Below, piece by piece: positions 1 to 9,300 of a stretch of 63,048 nucleotides of DNA. Position 1 is the stretch's first letter. The number at the start of each line of letters is the position of its first letter. Position numbers and translations under genes: made by a program. The notes under the pieces were generated by a model, which was not told the DNA's origin, made no database searches, and saw nothing but the letters and a program-made list of their open reading frames with translations. The stretch is from an uncultured Alphaproteobacteria bacterium (lineage in GTDB: Bacteria > Pseudomonadota > Alphaproteobacteria > Parvibaculales > Parvibaculaceae), in NCBI GenBank assembly GCA_903889655.1, contig CAISYL010000080.1:1-63048 (forward strand). Direction: 5' to 3'.

Positions 1-602
1 AAATCGAAGCGGCGGGCGGCGCCTGCATCGCGCGTGGGCTCGACGCGCGCAAGGAAGACGACGTGGCGGCTTTCATGGCGGAAGCTGATGTGCATGCGCC
101 GCTCGAGGTTGCGATCTTCAACGTCGGCGCCAATGTCAACTTTCCAATCCTCGACACGACGGAGCGCGTCTTCCGGAAAGTCTGGGAGATGGCGTGCTAT
201 TCGGGCTTCCTTGCCGGACGCGAGGCCGCGCGGCACATGCTTGCGCGCGGGCAGGGCTCCATCTTCTTCACCGGCGCGACGGCGAGCCTGCGCGGCGGCA
301 CCGGCTATGCGGCCTTTGCCTCGGCGAAATTCGGCTTGCGCGCGGTGGCGCAGAGCATGGCGCGAGAGCTGGGGCCGAAGAACATCCATGTCGCGCACCT
401 CATCGTCGATGCGGGCGTCGACACCGCCTTCGTGCGCGACCGCATCAAGGCGGCGCGCGGCGACGAGGCGTTGCAGAATTTGCAACCCGATCAGTTGATG
501 AGCCCGGCCTCGATCGCCGAGACCTACTGGATGCTGCACAACCAGACGCGCGACGCCTGGACGCATGAACTGGACATCCGTCCTTATGGGGAGACATGGT
601 GA
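1..602 (+). CDS. SDR-family oxidoreductase lacking the catalytic Tyr (5' partial)
   Basis: The reading frame is open from base 3, so the N-terminus, including most of the Rossmann dinucleotide-binding part, lies outside the window. The visible part has the SDR core: the NVGAN loop, a TGAT strand with the active-site region, and the helix ASAKFGLRAVAQSMARELG. The usual YxxxK reads FASAK, so the catalytic Tyr is Phe while Lys is kept. An SDR subgroup (SDR_c10 type) is known to lack this Tyr. It overlaps the next start by 7 bases and is probably co-transcribed with it. The substrate is unknown. A reductive role is possible, but without the Tyr the chemistry is uncertain. Confidence 0.85.
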   Translation, partial: IEAAGGACIARGLDARKEDDVAAFMAEADVHAPLEVAIFNVGANVNFPILDTTERVFRKVWEMACYSGFLAGREAARHMLARGQGSIFFTGATASLRGGTGYAAFASAKFGLRAVAQSMARELGPKNIHVAHLIVDAGVDTAFVRDRIKAARGDEALQNLQPDQLMSPASIAETYWMLHNQTRDAWTHELDIRPYGETW

Positions 603-1210
603 TGGCGAGGGTGGAACATCATTTCGATTTCGGCAGTCCGAATTCCTACATGGCCTGGAAGGTCATTCCCGAGATCGAGGCGAGGACCGGCGTCACGTTC
701 GAGAACGTGCCGGTGCTGCTCGGCGGCATTTTCAAGCTCACCGGCAATCAGCCGCCGATGATCGCCTTCGGCAACATCAGGAACAAACCGCAATACGACC
801 AGATCGAGATGCAGCGCTTCATCAGGAAGCACGGTCTGACGAAGTTCAAATTCAATGCGCATTTCCCGGTCAACACGGTGCAGATCATGCGCGGCGCCGT
901 GGCGGCCAAGATGGACGGCGTGTTGCCGAAATACATGGACATCGTTTTCCGCGCCATGTGGGAAGACTCGCTGAAGATGGACGATGCAGAGGTCGTCCGT
1001 GCGGCGCTCGATGCCGGCGGCCTCGATGGCGCTCGCATTCTGGCCCGCATTCAGGAGCAGGATGTGAAGGACAAGCTGCTCGCCGACACGACGGCCTCCG
1101 TCGAACGCGGCAGCTTCGGCGCGCCGACCTTTTATGTCGGCGACGAGATATTCTTCGGCAAGGACCGTCTCAGGGACGTCGAGGAAGAAATCGTCCGGAC
1201 GAAGGGCTGA
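596..1210 (+). CDS. 2-hydroxychromene-2-carboxylate isomerase-like (DsbA/GST-kappa fold)
   Basis: A 204-residue thioredoxin-fold protein of the HCCA isomerase/GST kappa family. The N-terminal strand FDFGSPNSYMAWK carries the family Ser motif, and the C-terminal FGAPTFYVGDEIFFGKDRL is the cis-Pro and binding region of the family. HCCA isomerases use glutathione to isomerise a chromene carboxylate in naphthalene-type ring degradation; many homologues have unknown substrates. The start overlaps the previous stop (ATGGTGATG, with a second in-frame ATG at 602) behind a GGGGAG ribosome-binding site. Together with the following gentisate dioxygenase-like gene it suggests breakdown of an aromatic or cyclic compound. 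The family is clear, the substrate is not. Confidence 0.85.
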   Translation: MVMARVEHHFDFGSPNSYMAWKVIPEIEARTGVTFENVPVLLGGIFKLTGNQPPMIAFGNIRNKPQYDQIEMQRFIRKHGLTKFKFNAHFPVNTVQIMRGAVAAKMDGVLPKYMDIVFRAMWEDSLKMDDAEVVRAALDAGGLDGARILARIQEQDVKDKLLADTTASVERGSFGAPTFYVGDEIFFGKDRLRDVEEEIVRTKG

Positions 1211-1307
1211 GGCTTCTTCGCCTCCCGAGGGGGCGAGCATTCTCAGCCGCGACACGCTGCCCGCACCCGGTGTAGACTGCCCATACGGGTGATGAGGGAG
1301 GTTGGGC

Positions 1308-2357
1308 ATGTCCCTGACGGCGGATCGCGGCGCCAGCGCGCAGGATCTCTTTTACGAACGTGTGGCCGGAGATCATCTGGCGCCGCTCTGGCGGCATCCC
1401 GAGATGAACATGATGAAGGAGCCGCGTCCGCGCGCGCTTCCGCATCTCTGGCGCTTTGAGACCATCCGTTCGACCATGATGGAAGCAGGCCGCGTTGTGT
1501 CGGCGACGGAAGCCGAGCGCCGCGTGTTGCTGCTGGTCAATCCGGGGCTTGGCGGCGTGAAGGCGCCAGTCGGTACGCTAGCCGGCGGCGTGCAGATGGT
1601 GATGCCCGGCGAGGTTGCGCCGGCGCACCGGCATACGCCGACGGCGATCCGCTTCGTGCTGGAAAGCAAAGGCGGAGCCTTCACCGCCGTCGACGGCGAG
1701 CGCGCACGGATGGAAGAAGGCGACTTCATCGTCACGCCGTCCGGTCTCTGGCACGATCATTCGAATGATGGCGATCAGCCGATCCTCTGGCTCGACGGCG
1801 TCGATGTGCCGATGGCGCGTTTCTTCGATGCGGTCTTCGCCGACAATTATCCGCAAGCCCATCATCCGCTTCGCCGCGACGAGGGCGACGCGCTGGCGCG
1901 CTATGGCAATGGGCTTCTGCCGGTCGACTGGACGCCGAAGGGGCTTCACTCGCCGCTCTTCCGCTATCCCTATGAACGCTCCCGTGCGGCGCTGGCGCAG
2001 CTCGCGAAATCGGATGCGGCCGATCCTCACAACGGACACAAGCTCGCTTATGTAAATCCCGCCACGGGCGACCATGCCGTGCCGACCATGGCGGCGTTTC
2101 TGACGCTATTGCCCAGGGGTTTCCGCGGCGCGCCCTATCGTTCGACGGAAAGCTCGGTTTATGTCGTATCGGAAGGCCGGGGGAAATCCGTTGTCGGAGA
2201 CACCGTCGTCGAATGGGGCCCGCGCGATATCTTTGCTGTGCCGAACTGGACATGGGTCCGCCACGAGCCGGAGAGCGAGGCCGTGCTCTTCAATTATTCC
2301 GACCGCGCCGCGCAGCAGAAGCTCGGCTTTTTCCGCGAGGAACGCGGCGCAATCTGA
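1308..2357 (+). CDS. Gentisate 1,2-dioxygenase-like bicupin
   Basis: A 349-residue two-cupin protein, the usual length for gentisate and salicylate ring-cleaving dioxygenases. The N-terminal cupin has the iron-ligand segment PAHRHTPTAIRFVLE followed by WHDH. The C-terminal cupin is kept (TESSVYVVSEG to NWTWVRHEPE) but lacks the HxH. Known relatives open gentisate or a related 2-hydroxy acid using Fe(II) and O2 in the cytoplasm. I chose ATG 1308 because GAGGGAGG lies 6 bases before it; a TTG at 1302 sits too close. It follows the isomerase after a 97-base gap that may hold its own promoter. The substrate could be gentisate, hydroxynaphthoate or a similar ring acid. Confidence 0.85.
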   Translation: MSLTADRGASAQDLFYERVAGDHLAPLWRHPEMNMMKEPRPRALPHLWRFETIRSTMMEAGRVVSATEAERRVLLLVNPGLGGVKAPVGTLAGGVQMVMPGEVAPAHRHTPTAIRFVLESKGGAFTAVDGERARMEEGDFIVTPSGLWHDHSNDGDQPILWLDGVDVPMARFFDAVFADNYPQAHHPLRRDEGDALARYGNGLLPVDWTPKGLHSPLFRYPYERSRAALAQLAKSDAADPHNGHKLAYVNPATGDHAVPTMAAFLTLLPRGFRGAPYRSTESSVYVVSEGRGKSVVGDTVVEWGPRDIFAVPNWTWVRHEPESEAVLFNYSDRAAQQKLGFFREERGAI

Positions 2358-2385
2358 ACATCGAAATCATCACAGGGAGGAAAAC

Positions 2386-3297
2386 ATGAAAGACCAGGAG
2401 ATCGTCGCCATCCGCGAGTTTCTCGCCTCAATGCCCGAACCCGCCGACACGGCGGAGCTGCGCCAGACCTACGACAATCTCGGCACCATCTTTCCGACCG
2501 CCCCGGACGTGACGCTTGAGAGCGTCACCGCCAATGGCGTGCCGGCCGAATGGGCTTCGACGCCCGGCGCCGCGCGCGACCGCGTCATCATGTATGTGCA
2601 TGGCGGCGGCTATGTCATCGGTTCGGTGAAGAGCCACCGCCACCTCGTGACCGAACTCGGCCGGGCAGCGGGGACGCGTACGCTGTCGGTCGATTACCGC
2701 CTCGCGCCGGAAGCGCCGTTTCCGGCGGCCGTCGACGACGCGCTTGCCGCCTATCGCTATCTGCTGGCGCAGGGTTTCGCGCCCGGCAATATCGCCATAG
2801 CGGGCGACAGCGCGGGCGGCGGACTGACTGTCGCGACGTTGCTCGCCATCCGCGACGCAGGGCTCGAACAGCCGGCCTGCGGCTTCTGCATCTCGCCATG
2901 GGTCGATCTCGAAGGTCTCGGCGACTCGATGACGGCGCTCGCTCATATCGATCCGATGGTACAGAAGGAAAGCCTGATGGACATGGCGGCGGCCTATCTC
3001 GGCGATGTGCATCCGCGCACGCCGCTTGCGGCACCGCTGCATGCGGAGTTCCGCGACCTCGCGCCACTGCTCATCCATGTCGGCGCGGCGGAAACGCTGC
3101 TCGACGATTCGATCCGGCTCGCCGGCAAGGCGGGTGCGGCCGATGTCGAGGTGACGCTTCAGGTCTGGCCGGAGATGATCCATGTCTGGCATTTCTTCCA
3201 TCCGATGCTCGACGCGGCGCGTCGCGCGATTGCGGATGGTGGCGATTACATCGGCAAGGCGATGGACCGGAATGCGAAGCTGAAGGCGGTCGCCTAG
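2386..3297 (+). CDS. Alpha/beta hydrolase, HSL/esterase family
   Basis: A 303-residue hormone-sensitive-lipase-type esterase. Visible are the oxyanion-hole motif HGGGYVIGS, the nucleophile elbow GDSAGGGL, and the acid and His region ending in EMIHVWHFFHPML. It should hydrolyse a short-chain ester or lactone in the cytoplasm; no signal peptide is present. The start at 2386 follows AGGGAGG by 6 bases. An upstream in-frame extension to 2161 overlaps the dioxygenase and is not believed. It lies 28 bases after the dioxygenase, so it is probably in the same transcript, and a hairpin terminator follows. In the pathway it may open an ester or lactone intermediate. Confidence 0.88.
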   Translation: MKDQEIVAIREFLASMPEPADTAELRQTYDNLGTIFPTAPDVTLESVTANGVPAEWASTPGAARDRVIMYVHGGGYVIGSVKSHRHLVTELGRAAGTRTLSVDYRLAPEAPFPAAVDDALAAYRYLLAQGFAPGNIAIAGDSAGGGLTVATLLAIRDAGLEQPACGFCISPWVDLEGLGDSMTALAHIDPMVQKESLMDMAAAYLGDVHPRTPLAAPLHAEFRDLAPLLIHVGAAETLLDDSIRLAGKAGAADVEVTLQVWPEMIHVWHFFHPMLDAARRAIADGGDYIGKAMDRNAKLKAVA

Positions 3298-3322
3298 AAG
3301 CTGGCGCCTGGGCTGACGCAGG

Positions 3323-3350
3323 GGCGGCGGGAAACATTCCGCCGCCTTTT
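3323..3350 (+). terminator. Rho-independent terminator after the esterase gene
   Basis: A GGCGGCGG stem with one bulged G and an AA/TT extension pairs with TTCCGCCGCC across an ACA loop, followed by TTTT. It lies 26 bases after the esterase stop and separates that gene from the following SDR genes. Confidence 0.7.
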
Positions 3351-3427
3351 GCATGAGCCTTGCGCCCCTGCGCTCCCCGTCGATTATGATGACCGCAAGC
3401 AGAAGAAACGGCCCAGCGGAGGAACAG

Positions 3428-4162
3428 GTGAAGGAACTCGACTTTTCGGGAAAGACGGTGCTCGTGGTCGGTGGATCGAGCGGCATCGGTAACGGCATCT
3501 CGCAAGCCTTCCGCGCGAAGGGCGCTACCGTGCATGTCTGGGGCACGCGACCTAAGGCGTCGGATTACTCGGCGGCGGAAGGCTCCGATCTCGCCGGACT
3601 TCACTACGATCACATGGACGTCGCCGATTTCGACGCGATCGAAGCCTACAAGGCGCCGTTCGACAGGCTCGACGTGCTGGTGCTCTGTCAAGGCACGGTG
3701 ATCTATCAGCGCGGCGAATTCAGGATGGACGGTTTCCAGAAGGTGATGGACGTCAATCTCAACAGCCTGATGGCCTGCGCGATCAGGTTCCACGATCTGC
3801 TTGCGGTATCGAAAGGTTCGCTCATCACTGTGAGTTCGACCGCCGCCTTCCATTCGACCCGCGGCAACCCGGCTTACAACGCCTCGAAGACCGGCGCCGT
3901 GGGGCTCACGCGCACGCTGGCGGAAGCCTGGGCGAAGGACGGAATTCGCGTCAACGGCATCGCACCGGGCCTCGTCGATACCAAACTCACCAAGGTGACG
4001 ACCGAAAATCCGGAGCGGCTTGCGGCATCCATCCAGGGCATTCCGATGCGCCGGCTCGGTACGCCGGAGGACATGGCCGGCGTCGCGCTGTTCCTTGCGT
4101 CGCCGCTTGCAGCCTACGTGCTCGGTCAGACGATCCCGGTCGATGGCGGTCTCATTCTCTGA
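3428..4162 (+). CDS. SDR-family dehydrogenase
   Basis: A 244-residue classical short-chain dehydrogenase. It has the cofactor motif GGSSGIGNG, the CQG variant of the NAG motif, the catalytic Ser in TVSSTAAF, YNASK, and the C-terminal GQTIPVDGG. It oxidises an alcohol or reduces a ketone with NAD(P)H in the cytoplasm; the substrate is not recognisable. GTG 3428 was chosen because GGAGGAAC lies just before it and the cofactor strand then starts at residue 8. The upstream ATGs at 3353, 3389 and 3392 would overlap or adjoin the preceding terminator. It is 54 bases ahead of a second SDR, an arrangement typical of ring or steroid-like degradation clusters. Confidence 0.88.
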   Translation: MKELDFSGKTVLVVGGSSGIGNGISQAFRAKGATVHVWGTRPKASDYSAAEGSDLAGLHYDHMDVADFDAIEAYKAPFDRLDVLVLCQGTVIYQRGEFRMDGFQKVMDVNLNSLMACAIRFHDLLAVSKGSLITVSSTAAFHSTRGNPAYNASKTGAVGLTRTLAEAWAKDGIRVNGIAPGLVDTKLTKVTTENPERLAASIQGIPMRRLGTPEDMAGVALFLASPLAAYVLGQTIPVDGGLIL

Positions 4163-4216
4163 ACCTGGGCTTTGAACGCGACCTCTGAACGCAGCACGAA
4201 CAGGAAGGGAAACGTC

Positions 4217-4987
4217 ATGACGGAACTGAGCCGGTCGGTGAGGGGATTGACGGTGCTGGTCACTGGCGCCGCCAGCGGCATGGGCCGCGCGACGGCGGAA
4301 GTCTTCGCCGCCGAAGGGGCGAATGTCGCGGTGACGGATTACGACGGCGAGGGCGCGGAGGCCGTGGCCGCCGGCATCGTCGCCCAAGGCGGCAGGGCGA
4401 AAGCCTGGAAGCTCGACGTCGGCGACAAGGCGGAGATTGATGCGGTCGTCGCCGATGTCGCGCGACACTTCGGCGGGCTCGACGCCGTCGTCAACAATGC
4501 CGGCATCTCCGGCTTCACGCAGATCGACAATGAAGGTTATGACGAGCTCTGGGAGCGCATGATCCGCGTCTGTCTCACAGCGCATCAGCGCATCATCCGT
4601 GCCGCGCTGCCGCATCTGCGCAAATCGAAAAGTCCGCGCATCGTCAATATCGCCTCGACCGAGGCGCTGGGCGCGACGGCGCTCGATAGCGCCTATTCGG
4701 CGGCGAAGGCCGGCGTGACAGGTTTGACCCGGGCGCTTGCGGTCGAGCTCGGCAAGGAGGGCATCACCGTCAACTGCGTTTGTCCCGGTCCGATCCTCAC
4801 CGGCATGACGAGAGGCATTCCCGACGAGCAGAGGGACATTTATGCCAAGCGTCGCACCGCGCTTCGCCGCTATGGATTGCCGGAGGAAGTGGCGCACATC
4901 ACGCTGAGCCTCTGCATGCCGGCAGCGAGCTACATCACCGGCGTGACCATCCCCGTCGATGGCGGGCTGATGGCGCGGAATGCGTGA
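4217..4987 (+). CDS. SDR-family dehydrogenase
   Basis: A 256-residue classical SDR with the full motif set: GAASGMGRA cofactor loop, VNNAG, catalytic Ser in NIASTEA, YSAAK, and the PG segment CPGPILTGM. The C-terminus [11 protein letters not shown] is standard for FabG-like enzymes. It should oxidise a secondary alcohol or reduce a ketone in the same pathway as its neighbours. ATG 4217 follows GGAAGGGA by 6 bases; an in-frame start at 4172 has no ribosome-binding site. Three SDRs in one short cluster suggests a multi-step oxidation of a substrate with several hydroxyl groups. Confidence 0.88.
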   Translation: MTELSRSVRGLTVLVTGAASGMGRATAEVFAAEGANVAVTDYDGEGAEAVAAGIVAQGGRAKAWKLDVGDKAEIDAVVADVARHFGGLDAVVNNAGISGFTQIDNEGYDELWERMIRVCLTAHQRIIRAALPHLRKSKSPRIVNIASTEALGATALDSAYSAAKAGVTGLTRALAVELGKEGITVNCVCPGPILTGMTRGIPDEQRDIYAKRRTALRRYGLPEEVAHITLSLCMPAASYITGVTIPVDGGLMARNA

Positions 4988-5002
4988 GAAACGGATTTAG
5001 AT

Positions 5003-5049
5003 CCTCATCCTTCGAGACGCGGACCTTCGGTTCGCTCCTCGGGATGAGG
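5003..5049. repeat. Dispersed palindromic element (hairpin)
   Basis: The arms CCTCATCC and GGATGAGG enclose a second pair (CGAG and CTCG) and a central ACC-TTC-GGT mini-hairpin, giving a 47-base near-perfect hairpin between two genes. Elements of this form are scattered between genes in many Rhizobiales-like genomes. Only one copy is seen in this window. Confidence 0.65.
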
Positions 5050-5068
5050 TTTATTGGGTAAGGCGAAC

Positions 5069-6118
5069 ATGGCGCTAGAAAGCTGGACCGATCTCGTCGA
5101 TCTCGACAGGCTCCGCGACTGGATGGATGGGCAGGGGCTCGAGCGCGGTCCTCTGGAGGATGTGACGCCGCTCGCGGGCGGGACGCAGAACATCCTGCTG
5201 AAGTTCGGGCGCGGCGGCCGCAGCTTCGTGCTGCGCCGCCCGCCGCACCGGCCGCATATGAATGGCAGCGAGACGATGCGCCGCGAGGCGCGCGTGCTCG
5301 GCGCGCTCAAAGGCAGCGACGTACCACATCCGGGATTGATCGCGGCTTGTCCCGATGAGGAGGTCCTCGGCGCCGCCTTCTACCTGATGGAGCCCGTCGA
5401 CGGTTTCAACGCGACGGTCAAACTGCCGTCGCTTCATGCGGGCGATGCGAAGATCCGGCATCGCATGGGGCTCGCCATTGCCGATGGCGCGGCGGCGCTC
5501 GGCCGCGTCGATCATGTGGCGGCGGGGCTTTCCGACCTCGGCAAGGCCCAGAACTATCTCGAGCGCCAGGTGAAGCGCTGGCGCGCGCAACTCGAATCCT
5601 ACCGCGAATATGAGGGCTGGCCGGGGCCCGGCGACATCCCGGGCATCGACAAGGTCGCCGACTGGCTCGACCGGAACAGGCCCGCCTCGTTCAAGCCCGG
5701 CATCATCCACGGCGACTATCACCTCGCCAATGTGATGTACCGGTTCGACGGACCGGAGCTCGCGGCGATCGTCGACTGGGAGCTCACCACCATCGGCGAC
5801 CCCCTGATCGATCTCGGCTGGCTGATGGCGACCTGGCCGGACGCGGAGGGCCGGGGCACGGCGGGCTCCGTCGGCATCGAGCCATGGGACGGGTTCCCGA
5901 CGGCCAGCGAACTCGTCGCGCGGTATGCCGATGGATCTACGCGCGATCTCTCCGCCATCGAATGGTATGCGGTACTCGCCTGCTACAAGCTCGGCATCAT
6001 CCTCGAAGGAACGCATGCACGCGCCTTCGCCGGCAAGGCGCCGAAGGAAACCGGCGACATGCTGCACGCCTCGACCGTCGGCCTCTTCAATCGGGCACTC
6101 GGCTGGATCGGCGGATAG
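5069..6118 (+). CDS. APH-family phosphotransferase (acyl-CoA/small-molecule kinase-like)
   Basis: A 349-residue aminoglycoside-phosphotransferase-fold kinase. It has the nucleotide-binding start LAGGTQNILLKF, the catalytic loop HGDYHLANVM (Brenner motif), and the metal-binding segment IVDWELTTIGDPLIDLGWL. Family members next to dehydrogenases and catabolic genes are often not antibiotic kinases. ACAD10/11-type and LvaA-type relatives phosphorylate hydroxyacyl-CoA esters so that the hydroxyl can be eliminated. ATG 5069 is preferred over TTG 5054. A strong terminator follows, so it ends the cluster. Its role in activating a hydroxy-acid intermediate is inference from context. Confidence 0.85.
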   Translation: MALESWTDLVDLDRLRDWMDGQGLERGPLEDVTPLAGGTQNILLKFGRGGRSFVLRRPPHRPHMNGSETMRREARVLGALKGSDVPHPGLIAACPDEEVLGAAFYLMEPVDGFNATVKLPSLHAGDAKIRHRMGLAIADGAAALGRVDHVAAGLSDLGKAQNYLERQVKRWRAQLESYREYEGWPGPGDIPGIDKVADWLDRNRPASFKPGIIHGDYHLANVMYRFDGPELAAIVDWELTTIGDPLIDLGWLMATWPDAEGRGTAGSVGIEPWDGFPTASELVARYADGSTRDLSAIEWYAVLACYKLGIILEGTHARAFAGKAPKETGDMLHASTVGLFNRALGWIGG

Positions 6119-6145
6119 CGGCGCCTATCGCAGCTGCGAAAGACG

Positions 6146-6195
6146 GGCGGGGATAAGTATTTCGTCTCTACCCGACTTATCCCCGCCATTATTTT
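6146..6195 (+). terminator. Rho-independent terminator after the kinase gene
   Basis: A perfect 13-bp stem (GGCGGGGATAAGT with its complement at 6175-6187) and a 16-base loop are followed by ATTATTTT. It closes the 1-6118 cluster and isolates it from the alpha-2-macroglobulin gene. Confidence 0.8.
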
Positions 6196-6305
6196 CGCGC
6201 TTATATTGTCAGAGCCCGGCCGATGCGCTCGCGCGTCTGTCATGGTGCTGTGCGCGTGTTATGGTTTGATCGTTCAATCAGGATTCTTGCGAAGGCTTCT
6301 CCATC

Positions 6306-9300
6306 ATGCGCGCGCTTACTCGCTTCTGCCTGGCGGCCCTCTCCACCCTCGCTTTTTTCCTCATTTTCCCCGGCGGACCGGTGGCCGCCGAAGGAACTCT
6401 TGCGGTCGCGCGCATCACGCCGTCGGGCGAGGATGTTCCGGCCGAACGCCAGATCGTCATCGAGTTCGACCGGCCGGTGGTGCCGCTCGGGCGCATGGAG
6501 CGGACGGCCGCTGAAATTCCGGTCGAGATCGCGCCGAAGCTCAACTGCGAATGGCGTTGGCTCAGTGAAAGCGCGCTGGCGTGCCAGTTGAAGGAAGCCG
6601 ACGCGCTGAAGGCATCGACGCGTTATTCGGTCATCGTCAATCCCGGCCTGAAGGCAGTTGACGGCACCACGCTGGCGACGCCTTTTCGTCACGAATTCAT
6701 CACCACCCGCGTCGCGCTCGACCGGGCCGAATTCTCCGAATGGTCGGGACCGGCCGAGCCGGCACTGCTCGTCACCTTCAATCAGCCCGTCCGGCGGGAT
6801 TCCGTCGTCAATCATCTGGCTTTCGTCTGGAAAGCCGATAAAGCAGGCGCGGACAAGGGGGCCGGCGAGCTTGCCGTTCGGGCCGCAGCGGGCCCCGACT
6901 GGAGCAAGGCACCGGACGATGCGCTGGTGAAAGTCGAGCGCGAGCCGGGCTTTCGCGGCTTCTTCATGCGGCTGCTCGCCTATTTCCCGTGGTTTCGTCC
7001 GGACTCCGTTCCGGCGACAGAGGAATGGGCCCGCCGGACATGGCTCGTGACGGCGGCGAAACCTTTGCCGCTCGACACGGAAGCCGAACTCGTCATGAAA
7101 CCGGGGCTCATTTCCGGCGCAGGGCCCGAGCGCAGCGTCATCGATCAGTCGGTGCAGAAATTCGCGACTTTCGGCGATTTCCGTTTCGCGGGACTGCGTT
7201 GCGCCGCGAATGACGGGAACGAGATTACCATCCGGCCCGGCGATGCGGAAAAGCCCAAGGCCGATTGCGGGCCCTGGAACGTCGTTCGACTGCTTTTCAC
7301 CGCACCGGTGAAGATGAAGGAAATCCGCGATCACGTTGCGTTGTCGCCGGAGCTCGGCAAGGCGAGCCCGGATGACGATCCCTGGGCCAGCACCGACCCA
7401 GAGCAGACGGAAGGCTATTACGCGTGGAAAGGCCGGCAGAAGGGCGACGAATATTCGGCGCGGTTCCCGATCTATCTGCGCTCGGATCGCGACTATGAAG
7501 CGACGCTGAAGAAAGACGACAAGGGACAGATCGTCGATCTCTTCGGGCGCAAGCTCGAGGGCGCGCTCGATATTCGCTGGCACATGGACAACCGGCCGCC
7601 GAATTTCGAAATTCCGAACAATATCGCGGTGCTTGAAAAGAACGTCGACAGTGAGGTGCCGCTCTATGTCAACAATCTGACGAGCCGCGATTTCCATTTC
7701 TCGCGCATGACGTCGCATGGCGTCGATATCGATCTCTCCGTGCGTCAGGCGCTCGATCCGATCCGCAACATTCAATATGCGGTGCCGTTCGGCGTGCGTG
7801 GATTGCTGGACGGCAAATCCGGCGCGGTGCTCGGCTGGATGACGACGACGCCCGACCTGCCGGAGAAGAAGTCCGGCTTTCTCTTTGCGCAGGTGACGCC
7901 TTTCGGCTTGCATGTGAAGGTCGCGCATTACAATACGCTGGTCTGGGTTTCCGATCTCGCGACGGCGGAGCCTGTCGCGGGTGTGAAGGTCGAGCGCTAT
8001 CGCGATCCGGTGCTCGGGACGGCGCTTTGCAACAGCGAGGCGCCGGGCGACTGGACGCGGCCGGACGAGGTCGAAGCGAGCGCGACGACGGACGAAAACG
8101 GCCTTGCGGTCCTGCCGGGTATCGCGCCGCAGGCTGGCGTTTATGAATCCGCCTGCGACAAGGCCCTGACCATCCGCGCGACCAAGGGCGACGATCTGGC
8201 GCTGATGCCGCTCAATTATCAGTTCGAGGCGGATACCTATCGCGCCTCCGGCGAACAAATCTGGCCGCAGGAACAGAGCGAGCAGGAGCATATGCGCGTC
8301 TGGGGTACGACGGCGCAGGGCGTCTACCGTGCGGGCGATACGATCCAGTACAAGATCTATGTGCGCGGGCAGTCGAACGAAGGGCTGACCGCCGCGCCGC
8401 CTTCCGACTATCGGCTCCAGCTCGTCGATCCGATGGGCAAGCTCGTCGCCGACATCAAGAAGGTCGCGCTCAACGAATTCGGCGCAACGGACGGCTCCGT
8501 CACCGTGCCGAAGACCGGCGCGGTCGGCTGGTACAAGTTCCGGCTGCTGCAGAAGTTGCGCGGCGACGCGGGTGAGCCGCAGAAAGACGATGAGAGCGCC
8601 GAAGCCGAAGGCGCGCTCGGCAGCGGCTGGTATGCCTGGATGCCGGTGCAGGTGCTGGTCAGCGATTTCACGCCGGCTTCATTCCGCGTGACGGCCAATG
8701 TGGACGGCAAGGTTTTCGGACCGTCGAAACCGGTCGAGGTCGAGGGCAAGGCGGAGCTTCACTCCGGCGGGCCCTACACCAATGCGACGGCGCGGATCAC
8801 GGCGAGTTTCACACCGATGCCGATGTCGTCCGATCATCCCACGGCGGCGGGGTTCGATTTCTCGCGCAGCGATCTCGAGACCTCGCGCTATGAGAAGATG
8901 CTGGCGCAGATGCAGCAGCCGCTCGATGCGCAGGGCATCGCCAAGGTCAGTGTCGCCATTCCCGATCAGGGCAACGACACCTATGGCAGCCTCACCTTCG
9001 AGGTCGCGGTGATGGATGACCGGGGCAAGAATGTCGCGAATTCCGTCGAGGCAACCTATGCGGCGACGGATCGATTCGTCGGCCTCAAGGCCAAGGAATG
9101 GATCTATCAAGCCGGGAAGTCTGCGGGCTACAGCTACATCGTCGTCGATCCGTCGGGGACGCCGGTGAAGGATGCCAAGGTCGATCTCAAGATCGAGATG
9201 AAGAGGGTGACAGCGGCGCGCGTGAAGTCAGCGGGCAACACCTATCAGACCGTCTACAATACGAGCTGGGAGAAGGCCGGTGCCTGCGAAGGTACGCCCG

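Noticed and set aside
6265-6282. TTGATCGTTCAA before the alpha-2-macroglobulin gene, similar to an FNR box
   Set aside because: The spacing between half-sites is two bases too short for TTGAT-N4-ATCAA.
6240-8291. 683-residue minus-strand frame opposite the alpha-2-macroglobulin gene
   Set aside because: Composition is typical of an antisense frame; the plus-strand product has a signal peptide and family motifs.
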